The notes under the pieces were generated by a model. The model was not told where the DNA came from. It saw nothing but the letters and a program-made list of their open reading frames with translations, and did no database searches. Made by a program: the position numbers and the translations under genes. Of a stretch of DNA of 64,000 nucleotides, positions 36,345-44,865 are shown piece by piece (position 1 is the stretch's first letter; every line of letters begins with the position of its first letter). This DNA is from Marinisporobacter balticus (GTDB lineage: Bacteria; Bacillota; Clostridia; Peptostreptococcales; Thermotaleaceae): positions 1 to 64,000 of the forward strand of contig NZ_SLWV01000015.1 of assembly GCF_004345705.1 (NCBI RefSeq), in the 5' to 3' direction.

Positions 36345-37432
36345 CTTTGATTTTTTTGCATAATCTTATGCTTTAAAAATAAATTTGTATAATCTAATTT
36401 AGCTTGATCATAATCTTGCATTTGGCCAATATCCATCCAATACTCGGTTATTAAAAAACTACCTATTTTTCTTTTTTTATTTAATGATACATTAATCAAA
36501 TCTGTAATATCACAATACGCATCTTTAGGTATACATTCTAAAGTTTCTGGCTCTAAGCAATACATACCCCCACTGATGAAAACATCTAAAGATGGCTTTT
36601 CTAATAATCCTGTAACAGTTTCTTCTTTTTCCTTTAGCTCAATCACGCCATAAGGAACCTGTATCTCATATTTCCTTGTTCCTATTGTAATCAAATTTTC
36701 ATGTTTTTGATGATAGTTTAGAAATTGCTCAAAATTAAGTTTCGTAAGGATATCTCCATTCACTACAAAAAAAGATTTATCTAAATACTTTTCTGCTAAT
36801 CTGATTGCACCTGCAGTTCCTAATCTTTTTTCCTCTTTTACATATTTAATATTGACACCTAAGCTCGAGCCGTCTTGAAAATAATTTTCTATCATATAAC
36901 CTTTGTAATTTAAACACAATACAATATTTGTATATCCATAGGATTTTAACTGCTCTATAATCGTTTCTAAGATTGGTTTTGCTCCTAGCTTTAACATAGG
37001 CTTTGGAATTTCATTTGTTAGAGGACGTAATCTTGTTCCTAATCCTCCTGCCATAATCACAGCATAATTTTCTTTTGATGGTTTATTATTGATCTCATGA
37101 TACATAATAAGATCCATTACTTTCATATGATCATCCAGCACGGGTAACTGTTTAATACGCTTTTGTTCAAAAATATTACGCACTAATGTTTGTGTATAAT
37201 TTTTAGTAATAAATATAAAATTTGTATTCATAATGGATTTTACTAAACAATCTAAAGAAACTCCGTTAAGAATAGCTCTTCTAACTTCCGAATCTGTTAT
37301 GATTCCTATTAACCTATCATCTCCATCTATAACTAACGCAATAGCTTTCCCTTCTTCATCCATTACTTTCATTGCATGACCTATATCTACATCGGGTCTT
37401 ATGCATAAATTTTTGATTATATTCATATTCAT
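36326..37432 (-). CDS. CBS-domain nucleotidyltransferase (PtmE-like)
   Basis: A 368-residue protein. Residues 1-115 contain two CBS domains (IALVIDGDDRLIGIITDSEVRRA; KQLPVLDDHMKVMDLI). Residues about 122-350 are a sugar-1-phosphate nucleotidyltransferase (YAVIMAGGLGTRLRPLT and VVNGDILT). This architecture matches PtmE, the glucosamine-1-phosphate guanylyltransferase of the Campylobacter legionaminic acid route that supplies GDP-activated precursor. The ATG at 37432 follows GAGGGG at ten bases and starts just after the upstream radical SAM gene. An in-frame ATG 13 codons earlier would overlap that gene. The last residues are encoded by the terminator stem. Confidence 0.82.
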   Translation of the reverse strand: MNMNIIKNLCIRPDVDIGHAMKVMDEEGKAIALVIDGDDRLIGIITDSEVRRAILNGVSLDCLVKSIMNTNFIFITKNYTQTLVRNIFEQKRIKQLPVLDDHMKVMDLIMYHEINNKPSKENYAVIMAGGLGTRLRPLTNEIPKPMLKLGAKPILETIIEQLKSYGYTNIVLCLNYKGYMIENYFQDGSSLGVNIKYVKEEKRLGTAGAIRLAEKYLDKSFFVVNGDILTKLNFEQFLNYHQKHENLITIGTRKYEIQVPYGVIELKEKEETVTGLLEKPSLDVFISGGMYCLEPETLECIPKDAYCDITDLINVSLNKKRKIGSFLITEYWMDIGQMQDYDQAKLDYTNLFLKHKIMQKNQSQQAPK

Positions 37433-37433
37433 T

Positions 37434-38438
37434 TTATACTGACCCCTCATGAGTAATACATGGCAGATCACATTTTCTACATATTTTTATATTGTGCCAT
37501 TTGTTATTTTTATGCCGATTTCGAATATACATATATTTTTCATTCTTCCAAATGTTTTTGATCGTATCTTTATGGATATTTCCTACTATATATTCTTTTT
37601 CACTATCCACACAGCATACCAACACATCGCCATTCCAACTAATAAACATTCTCTGCCATAGTTGACTACATGCAAATTCCATTTCTGTATTCACATTTTC
37701 TTTGTCTTCTCCAACGGGTGTTCTATACTCTACATAAGCTACAACATCCACAATATCTTTAAATAATTTTACAAATTCTTCATATTCATCTTTATTTTCT
37801 TCCATAAGAACCATAGAAACCCTCGTCAACGGCGTTGTTTTTCCTAATTCATTTCTAATTTTTACAATCTTTTTTATATTCCTTAACGTATCCTCATAAT
37901 TCGCTCCTACTCTAATTTCTTCATACTTTTCTTTGTATGGAGAATCAAAGGAGAAAAATATTTTATCTAATCCTGCATCAATTAATTCTTTTGCCATTTT
38001 TTCAGTAAGTGATACTGCATTTGTATTCAACATTACATCTACAATTCCCTTATTTTTTGCATATCTAACCATCTCTACAATATCAGGATGTACAAGTGGC
38101 TCACCCAACCAGTTTAATTTTACTGAATATACACCAATTTTAGTAGCTTCATCTATTATCTTTTTATAGGTATCTATATTCATACTTCCTATATTAAAAT
38201 TTTCTTTCTTATTGATATCATTAAGAAGTACAGTCCTTGGACACATGGGACATTTTAAATTACATAAATTTGTAGGTTCTATATCTAAATGTAGTGGTAC
38301 ATTTTCTAAGATGAAATTTTTAGCATTTTCTACCCATTTTTTTCTATATTCTTTATATCTGCGGCACTTATTTTTCTCCCACTCTTTTGCAAAATCATTT
38401 ATAACTTCATGATATGTTGGATTTATTAGGACTCCCAT
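37434..38438 (-). CDS. Radical SAM/SPASM protein
   Basis: A 334-residue protein. The radical SAM cluster motif is in IEPTNLCNLKCPMCPRTV (CNLKCPMC, about 57-64). The C-terminal part has a SPASM-like cysteine set: FISWNGDVLVCCVDS, then NIWKNEKYMYIRN, then ICRKCDLPC. SPASM enzymes bind an extra iron-sulfur cluster and modify peptides, or oxidise sugars or alcohols. Here it is paired with a sugar nucleotidyltransferase, so a sugar modification is plausible. GGAG lies nine or more bases before the ATG. It has its own sigma-K-like promoter after the terminator of the neighbouring operon. Confidence 0.8.
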   Translation of the reverse strand: MGVLINPTYHEVINDFAKEWEKNKCRRYKEYRKKWVENAKNFILENVPLHLDIEPTNLCNLKCPMCPRTVLLNDINKKENFNIGSMNIDTYKKIIDEATKIGVYSVKLNWLGEPLVHPDIVEMVRYAKNKGIVDVMLNTNAVSLTEKMAKELIDAGLDKIFFSFDSPYKEKYEEIRVGANYEDTLRNIKKIVKIRNELGKTTPLTRVSMVLMEENKDEYEEFVKLFKDIVDVVAYVEYRTPVGEDKENVNTEMEFACSQLWQRMFISWNGDVLVCCVDSEKEYIVGNIHKDTIKNIWKNEKYMYIRNRHKNNKWHNIKICRKCDLPCITHEGSV

Positions 38439-38488
38439 TGTTAATCTCTCTCCTTTTTTACTTAGTAAGTTTAATCTGTGTTCATAAA

Positions 38489-38516
38489 TATACTATTCAT
38501 TTAAATATTCAAGTGT
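38489..38516 (-). promoter_or_regulatory. Candidate sigma-K promoter of the radical SAM gene
   Basis: On the minus strand AC (38515-38516), 17 bp, AATAGTATA (38489-38497): one mismatch (first C) to CATANNNTA. The flanking GAACACTT also occurs at the promoter near 26867, and a TGTTC-N6-GAACA inverted repeat (38514-38529) overlaps the -35. Confidence 0.4.
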
Positions 38517-38545
38517 TCTAGTATGAACAAACTTCAGCGCACAAT

Positions 38546-38594
38546 AAAAACGACAGTAGGAAAAACCTTGGTGGTTCTTCCTATTGTCGTTTTT
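38546..38594 (-). terminator. Terminator of the legB-spsF operon
   Basis: A 17-bp stem (38546-38562 with 38578-38594, one wobble pair) with a smaller inner hairpin; T-rich on the minus strand. It lies 19 bp after the SpsF-like gene. Confidence 0.88.
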
Positions 38595-38612
38595 GAATTT
38601 AGGGATAATCTA

Positions 38613-39413
38613 CTATTGATTATAAGTTTTATCCTTTATCTCTATTATTTTTTGAATATTACTTGTATACATGCTGTCAATCTTGTTTCTTATATCCTCG
38701 CTTATATCTAATTGAATGCATTTACTATTTATCTTTAAAGTATTTGGATTATTTTTCAAATAATCTATTGCATTATATAGGTTTAAAACCTTCTTGAATT
38801 TTACATTAGAATACAAATGGTTTATAAACTCATAATCTTCTTTATAATCAAGGGTAAATCTTAGTTCTGGCCAATTAAGTTTATCCTTAACATGAATCGT
38901 ATGAATGTTAAAAATCTCAGGCCGATCTATAAGTCTTCCCCATATTTCTGTATCTACAATGTTTTTAATTTTGCATATAGTTTCTAGCGCTTTTACGTTC
39001 ATTCCATATGTTGCACACCCTAAAGGCATTCCTTTTATTTTTATAAAATCATATTTACCCCTTTTTATCTCATCTACAATTAAATTTGAGTACTGTATCG
39101 TTAATAAAGGATTATCTGCTGTGATCCCTACAAAATAATCCAATCCAAATAATTTTGATGCATCTAAAAGTCTTTGTAACACATCGTCTTCACTTCCATT
39201 GAAATAGTAAATATTATTTTTCTTTGCTATATCTATGAGTGGCTTATCTTGTGGATTAGTCGAAGTACATAAAATAATTTCTGAAATATCTTTAATTTCT
39301 TTTACGCGATCAATGATTCTTTCTATAACCGTTTTTCCATTAAGATCTAAAAGTACTTTAAAGGGTAATCTGCTTGATTTTAATCTAGCAGTTATTAAAA
39401 ATCCTATTTTCAT
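38613..39413 (-). CDS. SpsF-like cytidylyltransferase
   Basis: A 266-residue protein of the CTP-transferase family that includes CMP-sialic acid synthetases and B. subtilis SpsF. It opens with IGFLITARLKSSRLPFK (3-19), the nucleotide-binding loop, followed by IILCTSTNPQDKPLI and VGITADNPLL with the metal-site aspartate. The window has no classical legF/neuA gene, so this may activate the nonulosonate to its CMP form (inferred). GGAGGAG lies before the ATG, and the gene overlaps the upstream synthase gene by 4 bp. Confidence 0.82.
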   Translation of the reverse strand: MKIGFLITARLKSSRLPFKVLLDLNGKTVIERIIDRVKEIKDISEIILCTSTNPQDKPLIDIAKKNNIYYFNGSEDDVLQRLLDASKLFGLDYFVGITADNPLLTIQYSNLIVDEIKRGKYDFIKIKGMPLGCATYGMNVKALETICKIKNIVDTEIWGRLIDRPEIFNIHTIHVKDKLNWPELRFTLDYKEDYEFINHLYSNVKFKKVLNLYNAIDYLKNNPNTLKINSKCIQLDISEDIRNKIDSMYTSNIQKIIEIKDKTYNQ

Positions 39414-40468
39414 TTTTTCTCCTCCAAACCACCTGCTAAATCTTTGAAGTTACTTATTATATACTTATAATTTACTTTTGAAAAATCAATGACCTCATCT
39501 TTTTTTATATCTTTTAATACTTCTAGTCCTATGAATTTAATAAATTCTTTTTGTTTAATAGGCACTTCTTTTTCAGTTCTTTTAAACCAGATATTATTAA
39601 AAGAAATTTTTTCTCCTTTATAAATATCTATTTTTGCTACAAGCGCCTTTTTCATAGGTCCTATATTCCCATATTTCAATTCAGCTTCTGACATTGATAG
39701 CGACCCATTTCCATAAATAGTTAAATACATCTCCATTTTCTTTTTAATTTGCATCATATGCTCTTTGCCAACTGCTGCATGGTAATCTATACGTGGTATC
39801 CCAAAATCAGGTGTATAATGTTTCTCCAATACATTTATCCCTATAGCAGCTGCCAAACTTGATATATCAACATTGTTTTGATCATCATATGCAGTATGAT
39901 CTGCATATCCTATAGGTAGATCAAATAAACTTTTTAGTTTTAACATTTTTAATAAATTGATTTCTTCATAATTTGTAGGATAAGATTGATATCCGTACAT
40001 CAAAAATATGTTACTTTTTCCATGTTCTTTTAAAAAATTAACTGCATACTCTATTTCATCAATTGTGGATCCTCCCACACCTAAAATTATTTGGTTATTA
40101 AATTTTAATGCTTCTTTTAGCATAAAGTAATCGTTTAAGCTTGTAGCATGTAGTTCTATTGCTTTAATATCTTTGTGTTTATTATTAACATACGCTAATG
40201 ACTCCACATCATCACATAAGGCTATAGTATCAAGATTATTCTTACTAGCATATTTAAAAATTTCATCCCATTGTTTTTCTTTGAATATCCACTTTTTTAC
40301 AGTTTCCATTAAAGGATGTTCATTCTGTAAATAGCTATATGGATTGAATAGTAGGTGAAATTTTACTGCATCAAGTCCTATTTGTGCAATATCTTTTATC
40401 ATTTCTTTTAAATACGCCATATCTCCTTCATGATTATATGCTGTTTCGCCTATTATATATGGTTTTAT
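39410..40468 (-). CDS. NeuB/SpsE-like nonulosonate synthase with apparent AUA start
   Basis: A 352-residue enzyme if translated from the codon proposed here. The family condenses a six-carbon sugar with phosphoenolpyruvate. The barrel opens with KPYIIGETAYNHEGD, the expected first strand of NeuB proteins, continues with VEKHYTPD-like LEKHYTPDFGIPRID, and ends in a C-terminal SAF domain (about 290-352). No ATG, GTG or TTG precedes KPYIIGE. Instead AGGAGG (40478-40483) is followed after nine bases by ATA at 40468. The first ATG, at 40420, would delete the GETAYNHEG strand. It is a second synthase besides legI, only distantly similar. Confidence 0.75.
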   Translation of the reverse strand: MKPYIIGETAYNHEGDMAYLKEMIKDIAQIGLDAVKFHLLFNPYSYLQNEHPLMETVKKWIFKEKQWDEIFKYASKNNLDTIALCDDVESLAYVNNKHKDIKAIELHATSLNDYFMLKEALKFNNQIILGVGGSTIDEIEYAVNFLKEHGKSNIFLMYGYQSYPTNYEEINLLKMLKLKSLFDLPIGYADHTAYDDQNNVDISSLAAAIGINVLEKHYTPDFGIPRIDYHAAVGKEHMMQIKKKMEMYLTIYGNGSLSMSEAELKYGNIGPMKKALVAKIDIYKGEKISFNNIWFKRTEKEVPIKQKEFIKFIGLEVLKDIKKDEVIDFSKVNYKYIISNFKDLAGGLEEKK

Positions 40469-40498
40469 AAATATCGTCCTCCTTCCTTTAAATATTTA

Positions 40499-41164
40499 TT
40501 ATTTTTCTATGTATTTCATCAATCTGAAAGCTTCTGCATATTTAACGCCACAACTTGCACCTCTAAACTTTGCTAATGACTTTATATTCTCTAAGCTTCT
40601 CGGAAATGGATGCTCTCCTATTTCACTTTCATAAATTTTAAAAATCTCTAATTTCTTATCTAGATAATCTGTTATATCCACAAAGTAATTAGGCACAAAC
40701 CCTTTATCACTATCTGAAAAATCCGTCTCAGATAAAATTTCCATACAAAGAACTCTCTTAACAAAAGGATATCTAAAAGATTTCGTGCATGCATATACGC
40801 ACTCATAAATAATTTTATGATCCGAATGAACATCATATTCATAAGGTAGGATCACTATATTAGGTTTTACTTTATTAATAATTTTAGATATTTCAGTTAT
40901 TATCTCTACTTTAGGATATTTATCAAGAGCTGCAGGTTCTAACTCTAAATTATAAAAGCCATCAAAATTATAAGCTTCATTTACGGATTGTATTTCCTTA
41001 TCTCTTTTTAATTTTTTCGATTTAGAATACCCATATTCTTCCTTAGTATTTGTTGCATTCAGCCAATAGACCTTTTTCCCTTCTTGTTTATATTTCAAGA
41101 TTGTTCCTCCTGCACCTAAAGTTTCATCATCTGGATGAGGTGCTACGATTAGCATCTTTGTCAT
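40499..41164 (-). CDS. PIG-L family N-acetylglucosamine-type deacetylase
   Basis: A 221-residue zinc hydrolase of the PIG-L/LmbE family. The metal site is seen as PHPDDETLGAGG (9-20) and YDVHSDHKI (about 111-119, HSDH). These enzymes remove acetyl from amino sugars. It overlaps the formyltransferase gene by 4 bp (ATGA), so the two products probably act together: deacetylation could free an amine that the formyltransferase then formylates (inferred). GAAGGTGATTATTT precedes the ATG. Confidence 0.88.
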   Translation of the reverse strand: MTKMLIVAPHPDDETLGAGGTILKYKQEGKKVYWLNATNTKEEYGYSKSKKLKRDKEIQSVNEAYNFDGFYNLELEPAALDKYPKVEIITEISKIINKVKPNIVILPYEYDVHSDHKIIYECVYACTKSFRYPFVKRVLCMEILSETDFSDSDKGFVPNYFVDITDYLDKKLEIFKIYESEIGEHPFPRSLENIKSLAKFRGASCGVKYAEAFRLMKYIEK

Positions 41165-42045
41165 AAATAATCACCTTCTTTTAAGAGCACATCCTCACAA
41201 TCTAATACTTTTATAAGATGATCACTCGCTTTTATTAAAAATGAATTTTTCGAATATACTTTAAGTACTTTTCCTGGCTCTATGTTTTCAAAACCTATTT
41301 GTTCAACTTCTTCAACTTTCCATACTTTTATATCTCTTTTGTTGTGCACAAAATGTGCCCCTACATATGGTTTTGTCAATGCTCTGACTAAATTATAGAT
41401 GCTTCTTGATGACATTCTCCAGTCTATTACACCATCCCATTTATTTCTTTTCCTCCAATAATTAGTCTCCTTATGATTTTGTTTTATTCTGTAATAAGCA
41501 TTTTCTTTCAACTGTTTGGTAAATACCTCTACCTGATCTTTAGCTATATCCATTATTTTTTCATATAAGCTATTCGCATCGTCTGTGTAATCAATTTTTA
41601 TAGTTTCCTGAGATAAAATATCGCCTGTATCCATCCCTTCATTTATAAAGAAAAATGTTGAAGCAGTTTCTTTTAAGCCTAATGCCAAAGCCCAAATCAC
41701 AGGATGTCGTCCTCTATTTTTAGGCAAATGTGCAGGATGAAACCCTATAACACCTTTATTAGGAATTTCAATAATTTCTTTTCCTATGATCTGTGATAGT
41801 CCAAAACAATATATAACATCTGTATCTTTTTGTTTTATATATTCAAGGCTTTCTTTTTCATTTATATTATCTATATATTTATAATCTATATTGTTTCTTT
41901 TGCACACCTGAGCTATATCATAAAAATCAGCATTAAATTTAGACTCTTTTTTAGTTAAAACACCTACTATATTTTCATTCATAGATATTAATTTTTCTAA
42001 TAATATTTTAGACGATTTAACAGTTCCGATAAATAATATTTTCAA
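41161..42045 (-). CDS. Formyltransferase (Fmt/ArnA-like)
   Basis: A 294-residue protein of the formyl-THF-dependent formyltransferase family. It has the first strand ILFIGTVKSS, the active site GFHPAHLPKNRGRHPVIWAL (catalytic histidine in HPAHLPKNRG), INEGMDTGDIL with the catalytic aspartate, and a C-terminal Fmt-like domain. In surface glycan clusters such enzymes N-formylate amino sugars. TTG at 42045, seven bases after GAGGTG, is chosen as start. An ATG seven codons upstream lacks a site and overlaps legG by 20 bp. It lies in the middle of the nonulosonate operon. Confidence 0.85.
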   Translation of the reverse strand: MKILFIGTVKSSKILLEKLISMNENIVGVLTKKESKFNADFYDIAQVCKRNNIDYKYIDNINEKESLEYIKQKDTDVIYCFGLSQIIGKEIIEIPNKGVIGFHPAHLPKNRGRHPVIWALALGLKETASTFFFINEGMDTGDILSQETIKIDYTDDANSLYEKIMDIAKDQVEVFTKQLKENAYYRIKQNHKETNYWRKRNKWDGVIDWRMSSRSIYNLVRALTKPYVGAHFVHNKRDIKVWKVEEVEQIGFENIEPGKVLKVYSKNSFLIKASDHLIKVLDCEDVLLKEGDYL

Positions 42046-42046
42046 C

Positions 42047-43216
42047 TCACCGCACCTCTGTATCATAAAAAGACTTTTTTATATCTATTAAATTATTTAG
42101 TACCTGTCTTTTAATTTCATAAACAATTTTATCTGATACAATTCCTTCCCCGTATGGATTCTTAACGTTTTTTAACTGATCTTTGAATTCACTAGAAAAG
42201 GCTTTTTTAAATTTTTTTAGTATTTGACTTTTATCCGATGTACAATTTATTATTGATTCAGCTTGTATTCTCCCTTTTTGTCTATCTCCTATATTAATAG
42301 TAGGTATTTTAAAGGTTGGTGTTTCCACTATTCCACTTGATGAATTTCCAACTACCACATCTACATACTTCATGGCACTTAAATATCTTAGTTGTCCCAT
42401 AGATACAAATGCTATAGATTTATCTTTATTTTTTTGTACATATTCGTCTATCATTTGATTGATTACTCTTCCATCTGTATCTGCGTTTGCTTTAGTAAAT
42501 ATAATTTTAAGATTGCTTATTTCATCTATTGCCTCTAAAAGATTTTTAAATTGTTCTTTTGATGAACTTTTTTCAAGTGTAACAGGATGAAAGGTAACTA
42601 ATGCAGTTTTTTCTTCAAATTTAAAATCAATGCTTTTTTCTAATTCTTCTTTAGTCAATAAATGTATATTTTTTATGTTTTCTATTCCTATAGCACCTAC
42701 ATTAAATACTCTATTAGGATGCTCTCCAAGTTGTATCACCCTTTTTCGATATCTTTCTGTACTAGTAAAATGAAGATAACTCATTTTAGTAATTGAATGT
42801 CTTATTGCCTCATCTATTAATCCTTCCGTAGCTTCTCCTCCATATAAATGTCCAACTGGTATTCTTCCTATCATTGCAGCACTTACAGCAGAAAACATTT
42901 CATATCGATCTCCCAAAACCATTATCATATCAGGTTTTAGTCTTTCATAAACTTCTGAAAAACTAATCATACCAAGCCCCATAGATTTAGATATTCCTAC
43001 AGGCGTATCAGAACTTAAAAGAATTTCTATTGTCTCATCTATTTTATAACCATCTTTTTCTATATCCTGATAGGTCAATCCAAATTCTGGTGATAAATGC
43101 ATCCCTGTAGCAATCAATTGCAGTTGTAAGTTTTCATCATTATTTATTTTTTCTATCACAGGTCTTAGCAGTCCATATTCTGCTCTTGTTCCAGTAATTA
43201 TACATACTTTTTTCAT
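42047..43216 (-). CDS. legG: Hydrolysing UDP/GDP-sugar 2-epimerase (NeuC/LegG)
   Basis: A 389-residue enzyme of the NeuC family. It releases nucleotide and inverts C2 of a nucleotide-activated amino sugar to give the mannose-configured precursor of nonulosonic acids. Signatures are CIITGTRAEYGLLRPV (4-19), MVLGDRYEMFSA (about 97-108), HLYGGEATEGLIDEAIRHS and VVGNSSSGIVETP. With legB and legC in the same operon, the LegG role is favoured over NeuC. It overlaps legI by 4 bp. Confidence 0.9.
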   Translation of the reverse strand: MKKVCIITGTRAEYGLLRPVIEKINNDENLQLQLIATGMHLSPEFGLTYQDIEKDGYKIDETIEILLSSDTPVGISKSMGLGMISFSEVYERLKPDMIMVLGDRYEMFSAVSAAMIGRIPVGHLYGGEATEGLIDEAIRHSITKMSYLHFTSTERYRKRVIQLGEHPNRVFNVGAIGIENIKNIHLLTKEELEKSIDFKFEEKTALVTFHPVTLEKSSSKEQFKNLLEAIDEISNLKIIFTKANADTDGRVINQMIDEYVQKNKDKSIAFVSMGQLRYLSAMKYVDVVVGNSSSGIVETPTFKIPTINIGDRQKGRIQAESIINCTSDKSQILKKFKKAFSSEFKDQLKNVKNPYGEGIVSDKIVYEIKRQVLNNLIDIKKSFYDTEVR

Positions 43217-44211
43217 ATTTTTATCATCTCATCTTCTTTATAATCCCTATTAGCAGTTTTTCCTATCATCTCATCCCATCTCATTGGTGATAGTCCATTT
43301 CCAGGTCTTTTCACTGCCAAATTCTTATCCGTTAAAATTTCACCTTTTTTTATATTACAATTGGCTACAATACTTTTACGTACTATATCTATATTTTTCA
43401 TTTCAGATTTTGATGGTTTCTTTATGCCATCCCCTAAAGCTTTTTCTATATTTCTAATAGCTTTTACCATTTGCTTTAATTCAAAAGGTTCTAGACTTGC
43501 CCTATGATCTGGTCCTTCCATATTTTTATCTAACGTAAAATGTTTTTCTATAACTTTTGCACCTAAAGCTACCGCTGCTATGGGAACTTCTATTCCTAAT
43601 GTATGGTCCGAATATCCTACTTCTACCTTGAAGGCTTCTTTTATTGTTTTCATAGCTTTCATATTAACATCTTCCATAGGTGTAGGATATTCTGTATTAC
43701 ACTGTAAAACCGTAATATCATTTGTTCCATTTTCCCTTAGTATGGTTAAAGCATTCTCAATTTCTCCAAGTGTTGTCATTCCAGTTGATAATATTACTTT
43801 CTTTTTTAACTTACCTATTTTTCTTAAGTATGGTAAATTTGTAATTTCTCCAGAAGGTATTTTAAATATTTCTAGACCTAACTGCTCCAATAAGCATATG
43901 CTTTCCAGATCAAAAGAAGATGCTAGAAACAATATTTCTTTCTGTTTACAATAACAAATTAGTTCCTTATGTTTTCGATAATCTAGTTCTAATTTTTTAA
44001 TCATTTGAAATTGATTTTCGTCATCTCCTGTTGTCTCTTTTTGGTATACTGCTTTTTCTGCATTTTTTGAAACTAATTTTTCTGCTCTAAAACTTTGAAA
44101 TTTAATTGCATCGGCTTCTGCTTCATTCGCCGCATCTATTAATTTTTTAGCTAATTCTAGATTTCCGTTGTGGTTTATTCCTGCTTCTGCAATTATAAAT
44201 ACTTTAGACAA
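43213..44211 (-). CDS. legI: N,N'-diacetyllegionaminate synthase (NeuB family)
   Basis: A 332-residue phosphoenolpyruvate-dependent synthase. It has FIIAEAGINHNGNLELAKK (5-23), KFQSFRAEKLVS, FKIPSGEITNLPYL, QCNTEYPTP, VGYSDHT and EKHFTLDKNMEGPDHRASLEP, ending in a SAF (antifreeze-like) domain from about 280. It condenses the 2,4-diamino sugar made by LegB, LegC, LegH and LegG into legionaminic acid. The start codon is TTG at 44211, eight bases after AGGAGG. Adjacent to legH without a gap. Confidence 0.92.
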   Translation of the reverse strand: MSKVFIIAEAGINHNGNLELAKKLIDAANEAEADAIKFQSFRAEKLVSKNAEKAVYQKETTGDDENQFQMIKKLELDYRKHKELICYCKQKEILFLASSFDLESICLLEQLGLEIFKIPSGEITNLPYLRKIGKLKKKVILSTGMTTLGEIENALTILRENGTNDITVLQCNTEYPTPMEDVNMKAMKTIKEAFKVEVGYSDHTLGIEVPIAAVALGAKVIEKHFTLDKNMEGPDHRASLEPFELKQMVKAIRNIEKALGDGIKKPSKSEMKNIDIVRKSIVANCNIKKGEILTDKNLAVKRPGNGLSPMRWDEMIGKTANRDYKEDEMIKI

Positions 44212-44847
44212 TTATTCTACCTCCTTACATGGATTCCCATAAGCTTTTACATTATTTTTTACATCTTTTATCACTACACTTCCTGCCCCTATAATTGTAT
44301 TACTTCCTATTGTAATATATTGTATTATTGTAGTATTTGTCCCAATATGTGTATTTTCCCCAACCACAACCCCACCACTTAGTGTACTGCCTGGTGCTAT
44401 ATGAACAGAATTTCCTATTGTACAGTCATGTTCTACTATAGCTCCTGTATTAATAATACAGTTCTTTCCTATCTTAGTATTAGAATTTATTATGACTCCT
44501 TTACCGACGAAAGTTCCCTCATGGATAACACTATTATTTGATATTATTGCAGTTTCATCTATTATAGTAGGAAATATTAATCCAAATTTTTGAGCGTATT
44601 CATAAAGTTTAATTCTTAATTCTGTTGTCCCTACGCTACCTACACTTACAAATGCATATTTAACACCTTGCTTATAGTAGTATATTAAATCATTATCTGT
44701 CCCAATTATTTTTATATGATCTATATTTGTTCCTACTTTTTCTTTGGTGTCTAGTATGCCAATTATATTAAATTCTTTCCTTTTTTTGATTGTATCTATT
44801 ATACTCCTGCAATGACCTCCTCCACCCATAAGCATAATGTCTTTCAC
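44212..44847 (-). CDS. legH: Sugar N/O-acetyltransferase, NeuD/LegH type
   Basis: A 211-residue acyltransferase. Residues 1-85 are the NeuD-type pyrophosphate-binding fold (MGGGGHCRSIIDTI). Residues about 90-205 are a left-handed beta-helix of hexapeptide repeats (VIINSNTKIGKNCIINTGA; HDCTIGNSVHIAPG with the catalytic His at about 139). In legionaminic acid synthesis this step acetylates the 4-amino group. The start appears to be GTG at 44847 with a weak site. It lies 18 bp after legC. Confidence 0.88.
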   Translation of the reverse strand: MKDIMLMGGGGHCRSIIDTIKKRKEFNIIGILDTKEKVGTNIDHIKIIGTDNDLIYYYKQGVKYAFVSVGSVGTTELRIKLYEYAQKFGLIFPTIIDETAIISNNSVIHEGTFVGKGVIINSNTKIGKNCIINTGAIVEHDCTIGNSVHIAPGSTLSGGVVVGENTHIGTNTTIIQYITIGSNTIIGAGSVVIKDVKNNVKAYGNPCKEVE

Positions 44848-44865
44848 TGTTTTTATCCGGTCCTT

